64,000 nt of DNA from Microbacterium allomyrinae (GTDB taxonomy: Bacteria > Actinomycetota > Actinomycetes > Actinomycetales > Microbacteriaceae), in the NCBI RefSeq assembly GCF_020682705.1, contig NZ_JAGTTN010000002.1, positions 1 through 64,000 on the forward strand, in the 5' to 3' direction. Positions 30,687-38,324 of this stretch are shown here, piece after piece. Within the stretch, counting starts at the first letter, position 1, and each line of letters begins with the position of its first letter. The notes beneath the pieces were generated by a model. The model did not search any database. It saw nothing but the letters and a program-made list of their open reading frames with translations, and was not told the DNA's origin. Position numbers and translations under genes: made by a program.

Positions 30687-32330
30687 ATGCCGAGGCCGCG
30701 CGAGCACGGAACGCCGGAGGGATACGACGCCGGCTGCACGAGGAACACCACCTGCCCCGCATTCACCGTGCACGGCATGAGCTGTGAGTCGGCCCACTTC
30801 CGATTCGTCAGCGGCGAACGCCGCTACATGCAGCTCCGTGGTCGCGGGCTCACCTCCACCGAGATCGCCAAGCGCCTCGGCTTCTACCCGCCCACCACCG
30901 AAGACGAAGCGCTCGCTCACGAGGAAGCCGCCGCGAAGGACGCTGCCGTCGACGAGGAGTTCGCGAACCGGCCCGACGACTTCCGGTGGAAGCCCCGCCG
31001 GATCCGCACCCACACCAGCGAGACCACCCCCACCCCGAAGGACATCGTCATGCCCACCACCCACGACGTCGAGCCGACGACGGAACCGGTCGCACACGTC
31101 GAACAGGCACCGCAACCGCTGCCGGCCCTGGTCGAGCCCGACCCGGTTCCCGTCGAAGCGGGGGAGACCACCGCGCCGGCCGTGCCCAAGCAGCCGCGAC
31201 AGAAGAAGCTGACCACCAGGCAGGCACCTCCCGCGGCCGCGGCACTGTCTGCATCCGACATCCGCGCCTGGGCGAAGCACGTCGGTCTGGACTGCCCCGC
31301 CCGCGGCCGCGTCCCACTCGCGATCGTCAAGGCCTACGACGACGCCCACCCGACCCCGGCGGCAACGCCGGCCGCTGCACAGCCCCTTGCAGAGCGCTCC
31401 CAGGACGCCGACCCCCAGGAAGACGCCGGTGAAGAGCCGACGATCGAGGAAGAGGCCCCGGCAGAAGGAACGCCGGCCGCCGAGGCCGAGGAGATGGGGC
31501 ACCCACCGCTCGAGCCCGCCGAGTTCGCCGAAGCAATGACCGGCGCCCGCGCACGCGCCGAGCTCGAGCAACTCAACGACGACGCCGACAACGAACCCGA
31601 CCCCCCGGCCGCCCCGACCCACGAAACCGACACGCCCGCCGCGGTGTACGTAGAACGGATGCTGTCGCTCGCGTTCGCGAAGATCGGCACCCGCCTCGCG
31701 GCCGCATCAATCGACCCGGACGGCACAGCCCGAATCGAACTGATCGAACGCGTCACCGAACTCACGCCCACCGCGCACTGGTGGAACCACACCCGCGACA
31801 TCCCCATGACCCACACCGCAGTCGTCGACGCCTACGACGACCTCACGATCGCATACCTGCCCGACGACGAGACCGAGCAGGATGAACGCATCGTCGCCTG
31901 GGAGCAAATCGCCCAGCACCCGTTCTTCGCGAAATGCTACGACAGCGAGACACCGCTCATCGTCGCATTCCTCCAACAACTCGACCGCCACCACACAGCA
32001 CCGGATAGTCCGGCACCCACCACCGACTCCCGCCCCGAATGGGCCGACGTCACCATCCCCGAAGACATCGAACGCGCTCGCCGCTGGGCGATCCATTGGG
32101 AATCGACGGCCCGGCACCTCGAGGAGGACAACGCGCAGCTGCAGCGCGCGCTCGACACCGTCGTCACCCGCTGGTGGGGGCAAGTCGAGGAGAACAACCG
32201 GCTGCAACTCGCGCTCACCGTCGAGAAGGCCGCCAACGCCGCTGTCGTTGCTGGCGCCGGTGCCCTCGTGCGCGGCAAGCTCCGCCAGGCATCCGAGTAC
32301 CGCCGCCGAGTCCGAGGGAGCCGCCGATGA
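30687..32330 (+). CDS. modular phage protein with Lsr2-type DNA-binding domain
   Basis: A 547-aa protein of several parts. The N-terminus has a Cys-containing HGTPEGYDAGCTRNTTCP motif and a helix-turn-helix (MQLRGRGLTSTEIAKRLGF, about 48-66). A Pro/Ala/Glu-rich linker leads to SASDIRAWAKHVGLD (residues 189-203) and RGR at 206-208 followed by VPLAIVKAYDDAHP, which matches the C-terminal AT-rich-DNA-binding domain of Lsr2 (its RGR inserts into the minor groove). A second acidic linker, a helical domain (VYVERMLSLAFAKIGTRLAA) and a C-terminal coiled coil follow. It could silence, bridge or counter host Lsr2; this is inference. Confidence 0.7.
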   Translation: MPRPREHGTPEGYDAGCTRNTTCPAFTVHGMSCESAHFRFVSGERRYMQLRGRGLTSTEIAKRLGFYPPTTEDEALAHEEAAAKDAAVDEEFANRPDDFRWKPRRIRTHTSETTPTPKDIVMPTTHDVEPTTEPVAHVEQAPQPLPALVEPDPVPVEAGETTAPAVPKQPRQKKLTTRQAPPAAAALSASDIRAWAKHVGLDCPARGRVPLAIVKAYDDAHPTPAATPAAAQPLAERSQDADPQEDAGEEPTIEEEAPAEGTPAAEAEEMGHPPLEPAEFAEAMTGARARAELEQLNDDADNEPDPPAAPTHETDTPAAVYVERMLSLAFAKIGTRLAAASIDPDGTARIELIERVTELTPTAHWWNHTRDIPMTHTAVVDAYDDLTIAYLPDDETEQDERIVAWEQIAQHPFFAKCYDSETPLIVAFLQQLDRHHTAPDSPAPTTDSRPEWADVTIPEDIERARRWAIHWESTARHLEEDNAQLQRALDTVVTRWWGQVEENNRLQLALTVEKAANAAVVAGAGALVRGKLRQASEYRRRVRGSRR

Positions 32331-32902
32331 GCGTCACCGCCCGCCACCGTATCGCCAACGTCATCGCCTACCGCATGTGCCAGCGCGGAGGCCACATCCC
32401 AAACCGGGACCGATCGCTGCCCGACGCCTGCGACTTCCACTACCGCGAAGCCCTCGCGCTCGCCGACCTCCTGGTCCCGAACCTCACGCCGGGGGAGCGG
32501 TTCGGGCAGGCGCTCAGCGACGTGCTCAACGAGATCACGCGCTCGATAGCGAAGCACGGCGAGCAGGAGCACCTGCCCATGGGAACCGGGCCCGACACGA
32601 TGCCGCTCTCGGCCGGCGCCGGAGTGCCTTACGTCGACGAGGTATGGCTCGCCGATCACATCGCCGACGAGTTCCGCACCGCGACGAAAGCGCACAGCCA
32701 CAACGACGGCGGCGACGGCACGGTCACCTGGTGGGAGATCCTCCGCGAAGAGGTCTTCGAAGCCGCGGCCACCGACGACACCGTCGCGCTGCGCGAGGAG
32801 CTCGTCCAGGTCGCTGCAGTCGCGCTCAAGATGATCGACGCACTCGACTACGCCGCCGCCGAAGACCAAGCCGAGCGACGCGCTGAGGAGCTGCCCCGAT
32901 GA
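32327..32902 (+). CDS. MazG-like phage protein
   Basis: A 191-aa helical protein. The stretch WWEILREEVFEAAATDDTVA then LREELVQVAAVALKMIDALD has the E-E-x-x-E-A ... REELVQVA pattern of MazG-like NTP pyrophosphohydrolases found in actinophages, where EExxE coordinates Mg. The N-terminal 100 residues are unassigned. The assignment is moderate because the full four-helix acidic motif cannot be verified by eye. ATGA overlaps on both sides. Confidence 0.55.
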   Translation: MSVTARHRIANVIAYRMCQRGGHIPNRDRSLPDACDFHYREALALADLLVPNLTPGERFGQALSDVLNEITRSIAKHGEQEHLPMGTGPDTMPLSAGAGVPYVDEVWLADHIADEFRTATKAHSHNDGGDGTVTWWEILREEVFEAAATDDTVALREELVQVAAVALKMIDALDYAAAEDQAERRAEELPR

Positions 32903-33075
32903 ACCGCGAGAAGCGGATTGCGGGCCGCCGCGTCCGCCGGCGCCGCCGCATCCGCGTACGCCTCATCGCCTATGCGGCCGCTGCCGGCATTGCGCTCATG
33001 CCCTGGCAGATCGAGGTCACCGTACGCCTCCTCGACGGCGAATACCTCCAGCTGACGATGGGGAGGAGGAACTGA
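32899..33075 (+). CDS. tiny basic membrane-associated protein
   Basis: A 58-aa protein: an Arg-dense N-terminus (MNREKRIAGRRVRRRRRIRV) followed by one hydrophobic helix (LIAYAAAAGIALMPWQIEV). Overlaps its neighbours by 4 and 1 bp. Function unknown; positively charged, membrane-anchored character only. Confidence 0.5.
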   Translation: MNREKRIAGRRVRRRRRIRVRLIAYAAAAGIALMPWQIEVTVRLLDGEYLQLTMGRRN

Positions 33076-33641
33076 TGGTCGAACACAACCACATCACGCA
33101 GGGCGCCCGCGCTGACTGCTTGTCGTGCGTCTCGATCCGCCCCGAGTCGCAGGTTCACCCGCACCTGGTGCCGCCGTTGCCGGCGGCGTACGTGCCGACG
33201 TCCTTCGACCTGCCAGAGGACCCGACCGAGCCCGAAGCCGTCGCCGCTCTGCCGCTGGCGACGCACCGGATCCGCAACGGCCGCGCCGTGTGCGATGGCG
33301 GCCGCGATCACCGATGCCACTGGTACCCGTCGTGCGACTGCGACGCCTGGCCCTGCGGACACGAGTATGTCTTCCACAGCGACTGTTGGATCATCGGCTG
33401 GCTCGACGAGCCTGCGAACGCGCTCGACGACAGCGCGACCGACGACACGTGGGACCACCACATTTACGACGAGGGCAGCATCACGACCGGCCGCTGGCCG
33501 GACGGCGTCATCGACTGGGAGTGGCAAGGCCCGGGCGAAGGCGTCACCTGGTCGTACGCGAGCGTCGACACCCAAGCTGCCGCGCTGCCTGACGGCCGCC
33601 GCGAGAGCGACGTCCCGCTGTGGGATGAGGAGGGCGCATGA
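33075..33641 (+). CDS. Cys/His-rich phage protein
   Basis: A 188-aa protein with two Cys clusters (DCLSCV near residue 15; CDGGRDHRCHWYPSCDCDAW near 75, then CGHEYVFHSDCW). The second cluster probably binds zinc. The C-terminal half is acidic and aromatic (DGVIDWEWQGPGEGVTWSYA). Not assigned to a family. The preceding TGATG and following ATGA overlaps fix its limits. Confidence 0.6.
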   Translation: MVEHNHITQGARADCLSCVSIRPESQVHPHLVPPLPAAYVPTSFDLPEDPTEPEAVAALPLATHRIRNGRAVCDGGRDHRCHWYPSCDCDAWPCGHEYVFHSDCWIIGWLDEPANALDDSATDDTWDHHIYDEGSITTGRWPDGVIDWEWQGPGEGVTWSYASVDTQAAALPDGRRESDVPLWDEEGA

Positions 33642-33943
33642 CCCGCCTGGAACCGACCGCGAAGATCGCAGGCATCGTCGGTGCACCGCGCGATCTCGAG
33701 AAGCACCTCGGCCGCGCGGTCTCCGCCGAGCAGCGCGTGTACATCCTGCACTCCCAGTCGTGCGTCGACAGCGGCATCGATCTGCGCGAGTGCGAGTACT
33801 CGATCGCACTCGACGCCGGCATCGACCTCGGCGTGTGGGACGAACACCAGGACGTCCCCGTCGTGCTCGGCATCAGCGAAGAGTACGGCGACCTCGAACC
33901 TGCACCAGTTGAGGCCACCACCCCGACGAACAGGAGCGAGTGA
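33638..33943 (+). CDS. hypothetical phage protein
   Basis: A 101-aa acidic protein (MTRLEPTAKIAGIVGAPRDL; SGIDLRECEYSIALDAGIDL). No domain is recognised. The last base of its stop is the first base of the next ATG, keeping the operon continuous. Confidence 0.6.
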   Translation: MTRLEPTAKIAGIVGAPRDLEKHLGRAVSAEQRVYILHSQSCVDSGIDLRECEYSIALDAGIDLGVWDEHQDVPVVLGISEEYGDLEPAPVEATTPTNRSE

Positions 33944-34113
33944 TGCCGACCCGTCAATGTCGATCGCGCGACGACACGTCGAGACTCCGGTGCGAACGGA
34001 TCGACCGCCACGACGGCCCCCACCGAGCAGAGACGGGAGAACCCGCTCGCCCCGCTCCGGACGGCAAGGGCATGGTCCTGCCGATGGCCGTCTGGAACGG
34101 GAGGAGCGAGTGA
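33943..34113 (+). CDS. small hypothetical phage protein
   Basis: A 56-aa Arg-rich protein (MPTRQCRSRDDTSRLRCERI; HDGPHRAETG) that exactly fills the gap between two genes with a 1-bp and a 4-bp overlap. C and H residues are few. No function recognised; coding status rests mostly on the overlaps. Confidence 0.5.
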   Translation: MPTRQCRSRDDTSRLRCERIDRHDGPHRAETGEPARPAPDGKGMVLPMAVWNGRSE

Positions 34114-35303
34114 AGCCGCGCTCGCGGCGGGCTTGCGAGTACCCGCTGTGCGGTCGCCCGCACCGTGCGAACGGCCTGTGCAACGCCCACAACGAGCAGC
34201 GCCGACGCGGCAAGGAACTCACGCCACTGCTGGCGCTGCCGAAGTACGCGCTCACGTACGTCGCGTACTGGCGCGACGAGCTCGGCCCGGGCGTCGGCGT
34301 GCTCAAAGTGGGTCGGGCGTGGAAGTGGTCGCGGATCGAGGAGATGCAGCGCTCCGGCGCGCACGTGATCGTCGCGCACCCCGGCACGGACGCGTCGTGG
34401 GAGCGAGAAGCGCTCATCGAGATGGACCGCCTGTTCGAGCCGGCATTCGCGGCCGCGGACGAGGCGGCGCGTCTGCTGTGGCGCGGCCGCGGCTGGACGG
34501 AGTGCTTCCGCGTCGACGAGCGCGATCTGTACATGGCGTTCCGGATGTGCATCCGGGCGTTCGCAAGAGGAAATGAAGAGGGAGTCAACCCCGATGACGG
34601 CCACCGACCCAAGTGGAACCGCGAGCAGTGGCTCCGCCACAAGATCCGCCAGGTCGCCGAACACCTCGCCGCCGCAGCAGTCTCATCCGACCCCATCGGA
34701 AACGCTCACGGGGCTGGCGAGGATGGCGGACACCCTGGGGCGGGTGCCGCTGGACGCGACGCTGATCGCATCGATTCTCACTCCGCACCTGGATGCGCCG
34801 ACGACGGGCCGCGACCTGCTGGAGACGCACCTGCTGACGCTCGAGGAGCTGGGCTTCCTGACGCTGCGCCCGGGCGATCAGTCGTGGTGGATCGTGCTGC
34901 AGCCGGCACACGTCGGCCCGCCGCCACTCACGGCGGCACGCCCGCCAGAGCCCGCCTGGGAGGCGGAATCCTCCACGGCTATAGAGGGAGAGAGAGGAAG
35001 AGCGCACACGCGGGAGAGCGCGCGCAGGCGTGCGTGGGAGCAGGTGCTGGACGAGGAACGTCAGGCGGAAGAGCGCTGGGCCGGATGGGATCGCCGGGAA
35101 CCAGGAACACCCGCCCGACCACAACGCCCTCTCGAACTGCAAGCACCTCCGCTGGGATGTCCGGATCACCCGCACGGCTCGCTCGAGTCTTGTGGTCCCT
35201 GCGGCACCCAATCCGACTACCGGAAGTGGTGGATCACTCGCGAACGATACGGGGAACGGCTGGCCATGTTCAAGGAGCAGCAGCCGGAGGAGCCCGACGA
35301 TGA
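34110..35303 (+). CDS. phage protein, zinc-binding N-terminus and GIY-YIG-like region; 3' end uncertain
   Basis: From GTG 34110 this frame encodes CEYPLCGRPHRANGLCNAHN (a small zinc-knuckle as in phage endonucleases) and then YVAYWRDELGPGVGVLKVGR, MQRSGAHVIVAHPG and WEREALIEMD, which faintly resembles a GIY-YIG/T5orf172 nuclease core. It is convincing to about 34690 (WNREQWLRHKIRQVAEHLAA), but then turns into Gly/Ala/Arg-rich sequence because the true coding frame moves to that of the overlapping gene below. The frame happens to stay open to 35303. Either the gene really ends early through a frameshift into the next frame at C4 34691-34694, or the tail is spurious. Confidence 0.4.
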   Translation: MKPRSRRACEYPLCGRPHRANGLCNAHNEQRRRGKELTPLLALPKYALTYVAYWRDELGPGVGVLKVGRAWKWSRIEEMQRSGAHVIVAHPGTDASWEREALIEMDRLFEPAFAAADEAARLLWRGRGWTECFRVDERDLYMAFRMCIRAFARGNEEGVNPDDGHRPKWNREQWLRHKIRQVAEHLAAAAVSSDPIGNAHGAGEDGGHPGAGAAGRDADRIDSHSAPGCADDGPRPAGDAPADARGAGLPDAAPGRSVVVDRAAAGTRRPAATHGGTPARARLGGGILHGYRGRERKSAHAGERAQACVGAGAGRGTSGGRALGRMGSPGTRNTRPTTTPSRTASTSAGMSGSPARLARVLWSLRHPIRLPEVVDHSRTIRGTAGHVQGAAAGGARR

Positions 35304-35316
35304 CAAACCCTTCTGA
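34573..35316 (+). CDS. phage protein with C-terminal CPxHP-CGPC motif; start uncertain
   Basis: The frame is clearly coding from about 34700: DATLIASILTPHLDAPTTGR, LLTLEELGFLTLRPGDQSWW, a Glu/Arg-rich helix, and then CPDHPHGSLESCGPCGTQSD with YRKWWITRERYGERLAMFKE. The Cys/His cluster is the same as in the protein at 26082. Candidate starts are ATG 34573, ATG 34594 (best Shine-Dalgarno, GAGGGAG) and ATG 34723. The first 40 residues are Ser/Thr/Pro-rich and may not be real. If the upstream frame joins here, one protein of about 400 aa would result. A winged-helix-like replication or regulatory role is possible but unproven. Confidence 0.6.
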   Translation: MKRESTPMTATDPSGTASSGSATRSARSPNTSPPQQSHPTPSETLTGLARMADTLGRVPLDATLIASILTPHLDAPTTGRDLLETHLLTLEELGFLTLRPGDQSWWIVLQPAHVGPPPLTAARPPEPAWEAESSTAIEGERGRAHTRESARRRAWEQVLDEERQAEERWAGWDRREPGTPARPQRPLELQAPPLGCPDHPHGSLESCGPCGTQSDYRKWWITRERYGERLAMFKEQQPEEPDDDKPF

Positions 35317-36151
35317 CCGCGGGTGCGTTCGTTGTGTCCAGCCGGGTATGCACTTCGCCGTGTGCCCCAGCTACGGCGCGACCAACGGCGACTGCACCGG
35401 CTGCGCCCCCAAGCCGGCACGGCCTGAGGGAGGCAGACTGTGCGACACCTGCTACCGACGGATCAGGGGCCTGCTGCGCGATCTGCCCGATTTGATCGGG
35501 CGGATGCGATCGCTTGCTGATCCCGCTCGAGCGGCAGTGTTCGATCGAGTGCGAGTGTCCTCGTCCGCCTCGTCCGCGTCGGCACCGATCGCTGATGACC
35601 TCGCCGATGCGCTGCACGCTGTCGAGCAGGTCATGGACGTGTGGCTTGCGTACGGGCGAGATCTCGACTGGATTGCCACCCACGAGCGCGCGGCAACCTG
35701 GATCGCAGAGCACGTCCTCGACTGGCATGTCGAGGTCGACGGCATCCGTGGCGGATGGTCGGTGCTCGATGCGATGAGGCAGTGGGGAGTGGAACGCCGC
35801 GATCGCCACGCCGATCCGCTCACCGAGGCGACTCAGCGAACGAGCGCAGACCGGACCCTCTCGCGCTTCAGCGATCGCGAGAGCGACGAACACGTGATCG
35901 CCCGAGCGCCGGTCACCGAGTGGTACGACCCGCTGCTGCCGTTGACGGATGCTGCGGAGAGAGCCGAGGTGTCACAGCGCCAGTTCCGACGGTGGGTGCA
36001 GGCCGACGTACTCAAGCCCGCGACGACGTCGCGAGACTCGCGCGGCACCGTCACTCGATGGTTCTACGCCTCAACTGTCGACGCCGCGGCCGAGACGATG
36101 AAGGCCCGCCGACACGCCGGGATCCCGCTCGCACCAGCCGCGCAAGAGTGA
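35300..36151 (+). CDS. phage zinc-finger/helix-turn-helix protein
   Basis: A 283-aa protein. Cys clusters CVRCVQPGMHFAVC, CTGCAPKP and CDTCYRRIRG in the first 55 residues suggest two zinc fingers. A helical middle contains LADALHAVEQVMDVWLAYGR. The C-terminus (LTDAAERAEVSQRQFRRWVQ then ADVLKPATTS) is a MerR-like helix-turn-helix. This is the last gene of the long early operon and a DNA-binding late regulator or replication factor is plausible. It overlaps the previous gene by 17 bp. Confidence 0.7.
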   Translation: MTNPSDRGCVRCVQPGMHFAVCPSYGATNGDCTGCAPKPARPEGGRLCDTCYRRIRGLLRDLPDLIGRMRSLADPARAAVFDRVRVSSSASSASAPIADDLADALHAVEQVMDVWLAYGRDLDWIATHERAATWIAEHVLDWHVEVDGIRGGWSVLDAMRQWGVERRDRHADPLTEATQRTSADRTLSRFSDRESDEHVIARAPVTEWYDPLLPLTDAAERAEVSQRQFRRWVQADVLKPATTSRDSRGTVTRWFYASTVDAAAETMKARRHAGIPLAPAAQE

Positions 36152-36195
36152 CGACCGCGGCTCGTGCTACGCTGTGCGTGCACGAGAACTATGAC

Positions 36196-36224
36196 AAGGC
36201 CTCATCTGAACGGATGGGGCCTTC
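36196..36224 (+). terminator. terminator after early operon
   Basis: AAGGCCTCATC and GATGGGGCCTT form an 11-bp stem with one G-T pair and a 7-base loop (36196-36224), followed by CGTCGTTCTC. It separates the early operon from the packaging genes. Confidence 0.65.
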
Positions 36225-36327
36225 GTCGTTCTCGGGGGTTGGTGCGTCGTCGAGCGTCTGGGTGGGCGCAGGGGTGCGCCGCACCGACCCTGGCATTCGT
36301 CTCGATGAATGGCCCGGGGGTGAAGCG

Positions 36328-36633
36328 ATGCCCTGGGAGAACAGCCGCCCTACCCATGTTCCGACTCCGGTTCGGGATGCCTGCCTTGCTCGCGATGGGT
36401 ACCGGTGCACGGCGGACCTGAACACGGGGCAACGGTGCCCGGCGACTACCGATCTGCAGGCCGCTCATCGGTCGCAGTGGCAGCAGGGCGAATGCACGAC
36501 GGTCGACGACGTTCGCACCCTGTGCCACTGGCATCACAATCGCGAGACGCAGGCTCAGGCATCGGCCGCGCGTTCCCGTTTCCGTCCCGGAAGTGGGTAT
36601 CGCCCGCGCGAGCAGCATCCAGGTCGGCGTTGA
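36328..36633 (+). CDS. HNH endonuclease
   Basis: A 101-aa HNH nuclease: RDACLARDGYRCTADLNTGQ then RCPATTDLQAAHRSQWQQGE and the core VDDVRTLCHWHHN, with Cys pairs that bind structural zinc. Small HNH proteins beside the terminase are needed for DNA packaging in several siphoviruses (HK97 gp74 is the model), and the same job is inferred. The ATG at 36328 is preceded by GGGGGTGA. From 36634 to 36859 no convincing gene is seen. Confidence 0.85.
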   Translation: MPWENSRPTHVPTPVRDACLARDGYRCTADLNTGQRCPATTDLQAAHRSQWQQGECTTVDDVRTLCHWHHNRETQAQASAARSRFRPGSGYRPREQHPGRR

Positions 36634-36859
36634 TTCTGGTCTTCGAGGGGGCGGGGGACCCCCACCCCCGCTCCGGCCCTCGCGGGGAGGAGCTGTGATT
36701 CGGAGTGTGTACGGGTCTGAGGAAAATACCCTCAGATCAGGCAGAACTGGATGCCCGCCGAGGCTTCCGCGCGCTACTGGGGGCCTCGCGACCCGATCGG
36801 GCTCGCCGCGCTGACATCAGCGCCTGTCGAGAAAAGCGTTACAGATTGGAGCGGGGCGG

Positions 36860-37129
36860 ATGGCCGACGAGGACGAGCGACCCTACGACTACCTGGCGCC
36901 CGACGTCGTCGCTGCCCGGGATGCGGTGGCCAAGGCGATCGCGGAGTACCTCCGCACGATCCGCCCCAACGATGACCCCTACGTCGTAGCGTGGGCGGTC
37001 GGAGTGGAATGGACGAATGCCGAGCTCGAGCAGACGGGCCGCGCCGGCCGCGACACCGTGTCGCCCTCGGAGCAGAGCATCAGCGCTTCCGCCGGCCTCG
37101 GCGCATACCTGGTAAATCGCTTCGGCTGA
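36860..37129 (+). CDS. hypothetical phage protein before terminase
   Basis: An 89-aa acidic protein (PYDYLAPDVVAARDAVAKAI; DDPYVVAWAVGVEWTNAELE) with GGAGCGGGG before the ATG. Helical; not recognised. It is convergent with the PrimPol-like gene 12 bp downstream. Confidence 0.65.
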   Translation: MADEDERPYDYLAPDVVAARDAVAKAIAEYLRTIRPNDDPYVVAWAVGVEWTNAELEQTGRAGRDTVSPSEQSISASAGLGAYLVNRFG

Positions 37130-37141
37130 GGCGAGGCTCGA

Positions 37142-37690
37142 TCACAGCTCGATGGGCGCGAGCGAGCCGTACTGGAACACGCTCCCGGTGACCGTCATGT
37201 ACCGTCCGGTCGAGTAGACCTCGATGGGCAGGCCGGCCACGGTGTACCGTCGGCCAGGCTGCTCGGCGCGGTGCCCCCAAATGTGAAGACCGGTCCCGCT
37301 GGGCGAGATCTCGATGTAGTGCCCCGCGTAGGCGGCGAGGAACGCGGCCGCGGCCGCAGTGAGTTCGCCGTCGACGAGGCAGTGGTCGATGTCGATGCAG
37401 CCGAGGCCGTCGCCGAGTGCGAAGCCGAGGCCTGCGCCGACCGTAGAGTCACGGGCGGCCTGGTAGCTGCCCCACGTCGTCGGGTCCGTCGACGAGGCGG
37501 GCTCGCCGGTGACAGTGATCGGGCGCTTGCTCGGCGTCCAGCGCACCCACCGGTCGCGGCGGGTGAGCTCGAGCGGCAGCTGCTGGCGCTTCGCGGCGCG
37601 GTGGCCGGCGACTCGACAGCGGGTCGAGCAGTACCGGGCCTGAGCGTTCCGGTTCGTGATCGACCGGCCACACGATTCGCACTCTCTCAC
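37142..37690 (-). CDS. small PrimPol-like (AEP) protein with zinc ribbon
   Basis: A 182-aa protein on the strand opposite to all neighbours. Residues 4-25 hold a zinc ribbon (CESCG ... YCSTRCR). Then come RWVRWTPSKRPITVTG and GLGFALGDGLGCIDIDHCLV, where D100 and D102 match the catalytic DxD motif of archaeo-eukaryotic primases, SPSGTGLHIWG (the sGtGlH-type motif, H136) and IEVYSTGRYMTVTG (motif III). This is the bifunctional primase/polymerase N-terminal domain without the helicase that usually follows. It could prime phage DNA or act as a translesion/defence-evading polymerase. Its own promoter must lie in 37691-37811. Confidence 0.78.
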   Translation of the reverse strand: MRECESCGRSITNRNAQARYCSTRCRVAGHRAAKRQQLPLELTRRDRWVRWTPSKRPITVTGEPASSTDPTTWGSYQAARDSTVGAGLGFALGDGLGCIDIDHCLVDGELTAAAAAFLAAYAGHYIEISPSGTGLHIWGHRAEQPGRRYTVAGLPIEVYSTGRYMTVTGSVFQYGSLAPIEL

Positions 37691-37811
37691 CTTCCTATTG
37701 TAACGGTTTTAGCCGCGAAATCACGCGGTATGTCGCGTTGGAAGGCGCCCCGAAACGGGACGCTCGCCCACCCGAAACGGGGGAGTACGACCCATGAACG
37801 GACTCATCTAA

Positions 37812-38324
37812 ATGGCCGGCCGCGGCCCCGCGCCGAAGGCGTCGGATCAGCGAGCTCGCCGCAACAAGGACGTACTGCAGCTGCGCGTGCTGCCAGCGAC
37901 CGCCACCACGCAGCCGTCCCTGCCCACGATCTACTTCGACGTGGAGATCGAACGTCCCGGCGAAGCTAAGGAGACGGTCAAGCGCCGGTTCAACTGGCCT
38001 ACTGCGACCCGCGGCTGGTGGAGCATGCTCGCCCACCACCCCCTCGCCCCCGAGTTCACGGACCTCGACTGGTCGTACCTCGCCGAGACCGCGCTCATCC
38101 ACGCCCACTTCTGGAAAGGCGATATGCGGGTCGCGTCCGAGCTCCGACTGCGCGAGGCGAAGTACGGCTTCACACCCGAGGACCGCGCCCGCTTGCGCCT
38201 GCAGTTCGCGATCGCGAACACCGCCGAGATCGAGGCCAAGGAGCGGCTCAAAGCTCACCACGACCAGGCGCCTGGCTCCTCGCGGGACCGCGCTCGCGGC
38301 ATTGCGCGGCGGGACACGGCCTGA
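37812..38324 (+). CDS. terS: terminase small subunit
   Basis: A 170-aa protein beginning MAGRGPAPKASDQRARRNKD, the typical N-terminus of actinophage small terminases. A helical middle (FTDLDWSYLAETALIHAHFW) and a basic C-terminus follow. It recognises phage DNA and loads the large subunit, whose ATG overlaps its stop by 1 bp. Confidence 0.83.
   Translation: MAGRGPAPKASDQRARRNKDVLQLRVLPATATTQPSLPTIYFDVEIERPGEAKETVKRRFNWPTATRGWWSMLAHHPLAPEFTDLDWSYLAETALIHAHFWKGDMRVASELRLREAKYGFTPEDRARLRLQFAIANTAEIEAKERLKAHHDQAPGSSRDRARGIARRDTA

Noticed and set aside
36634..36859. Possible small gene between HNH and the next protein
   Set aside because: Short frames exist (for example GTG 36695), but they have no convincing protein character, no neighbour overlap and poor codon bias.
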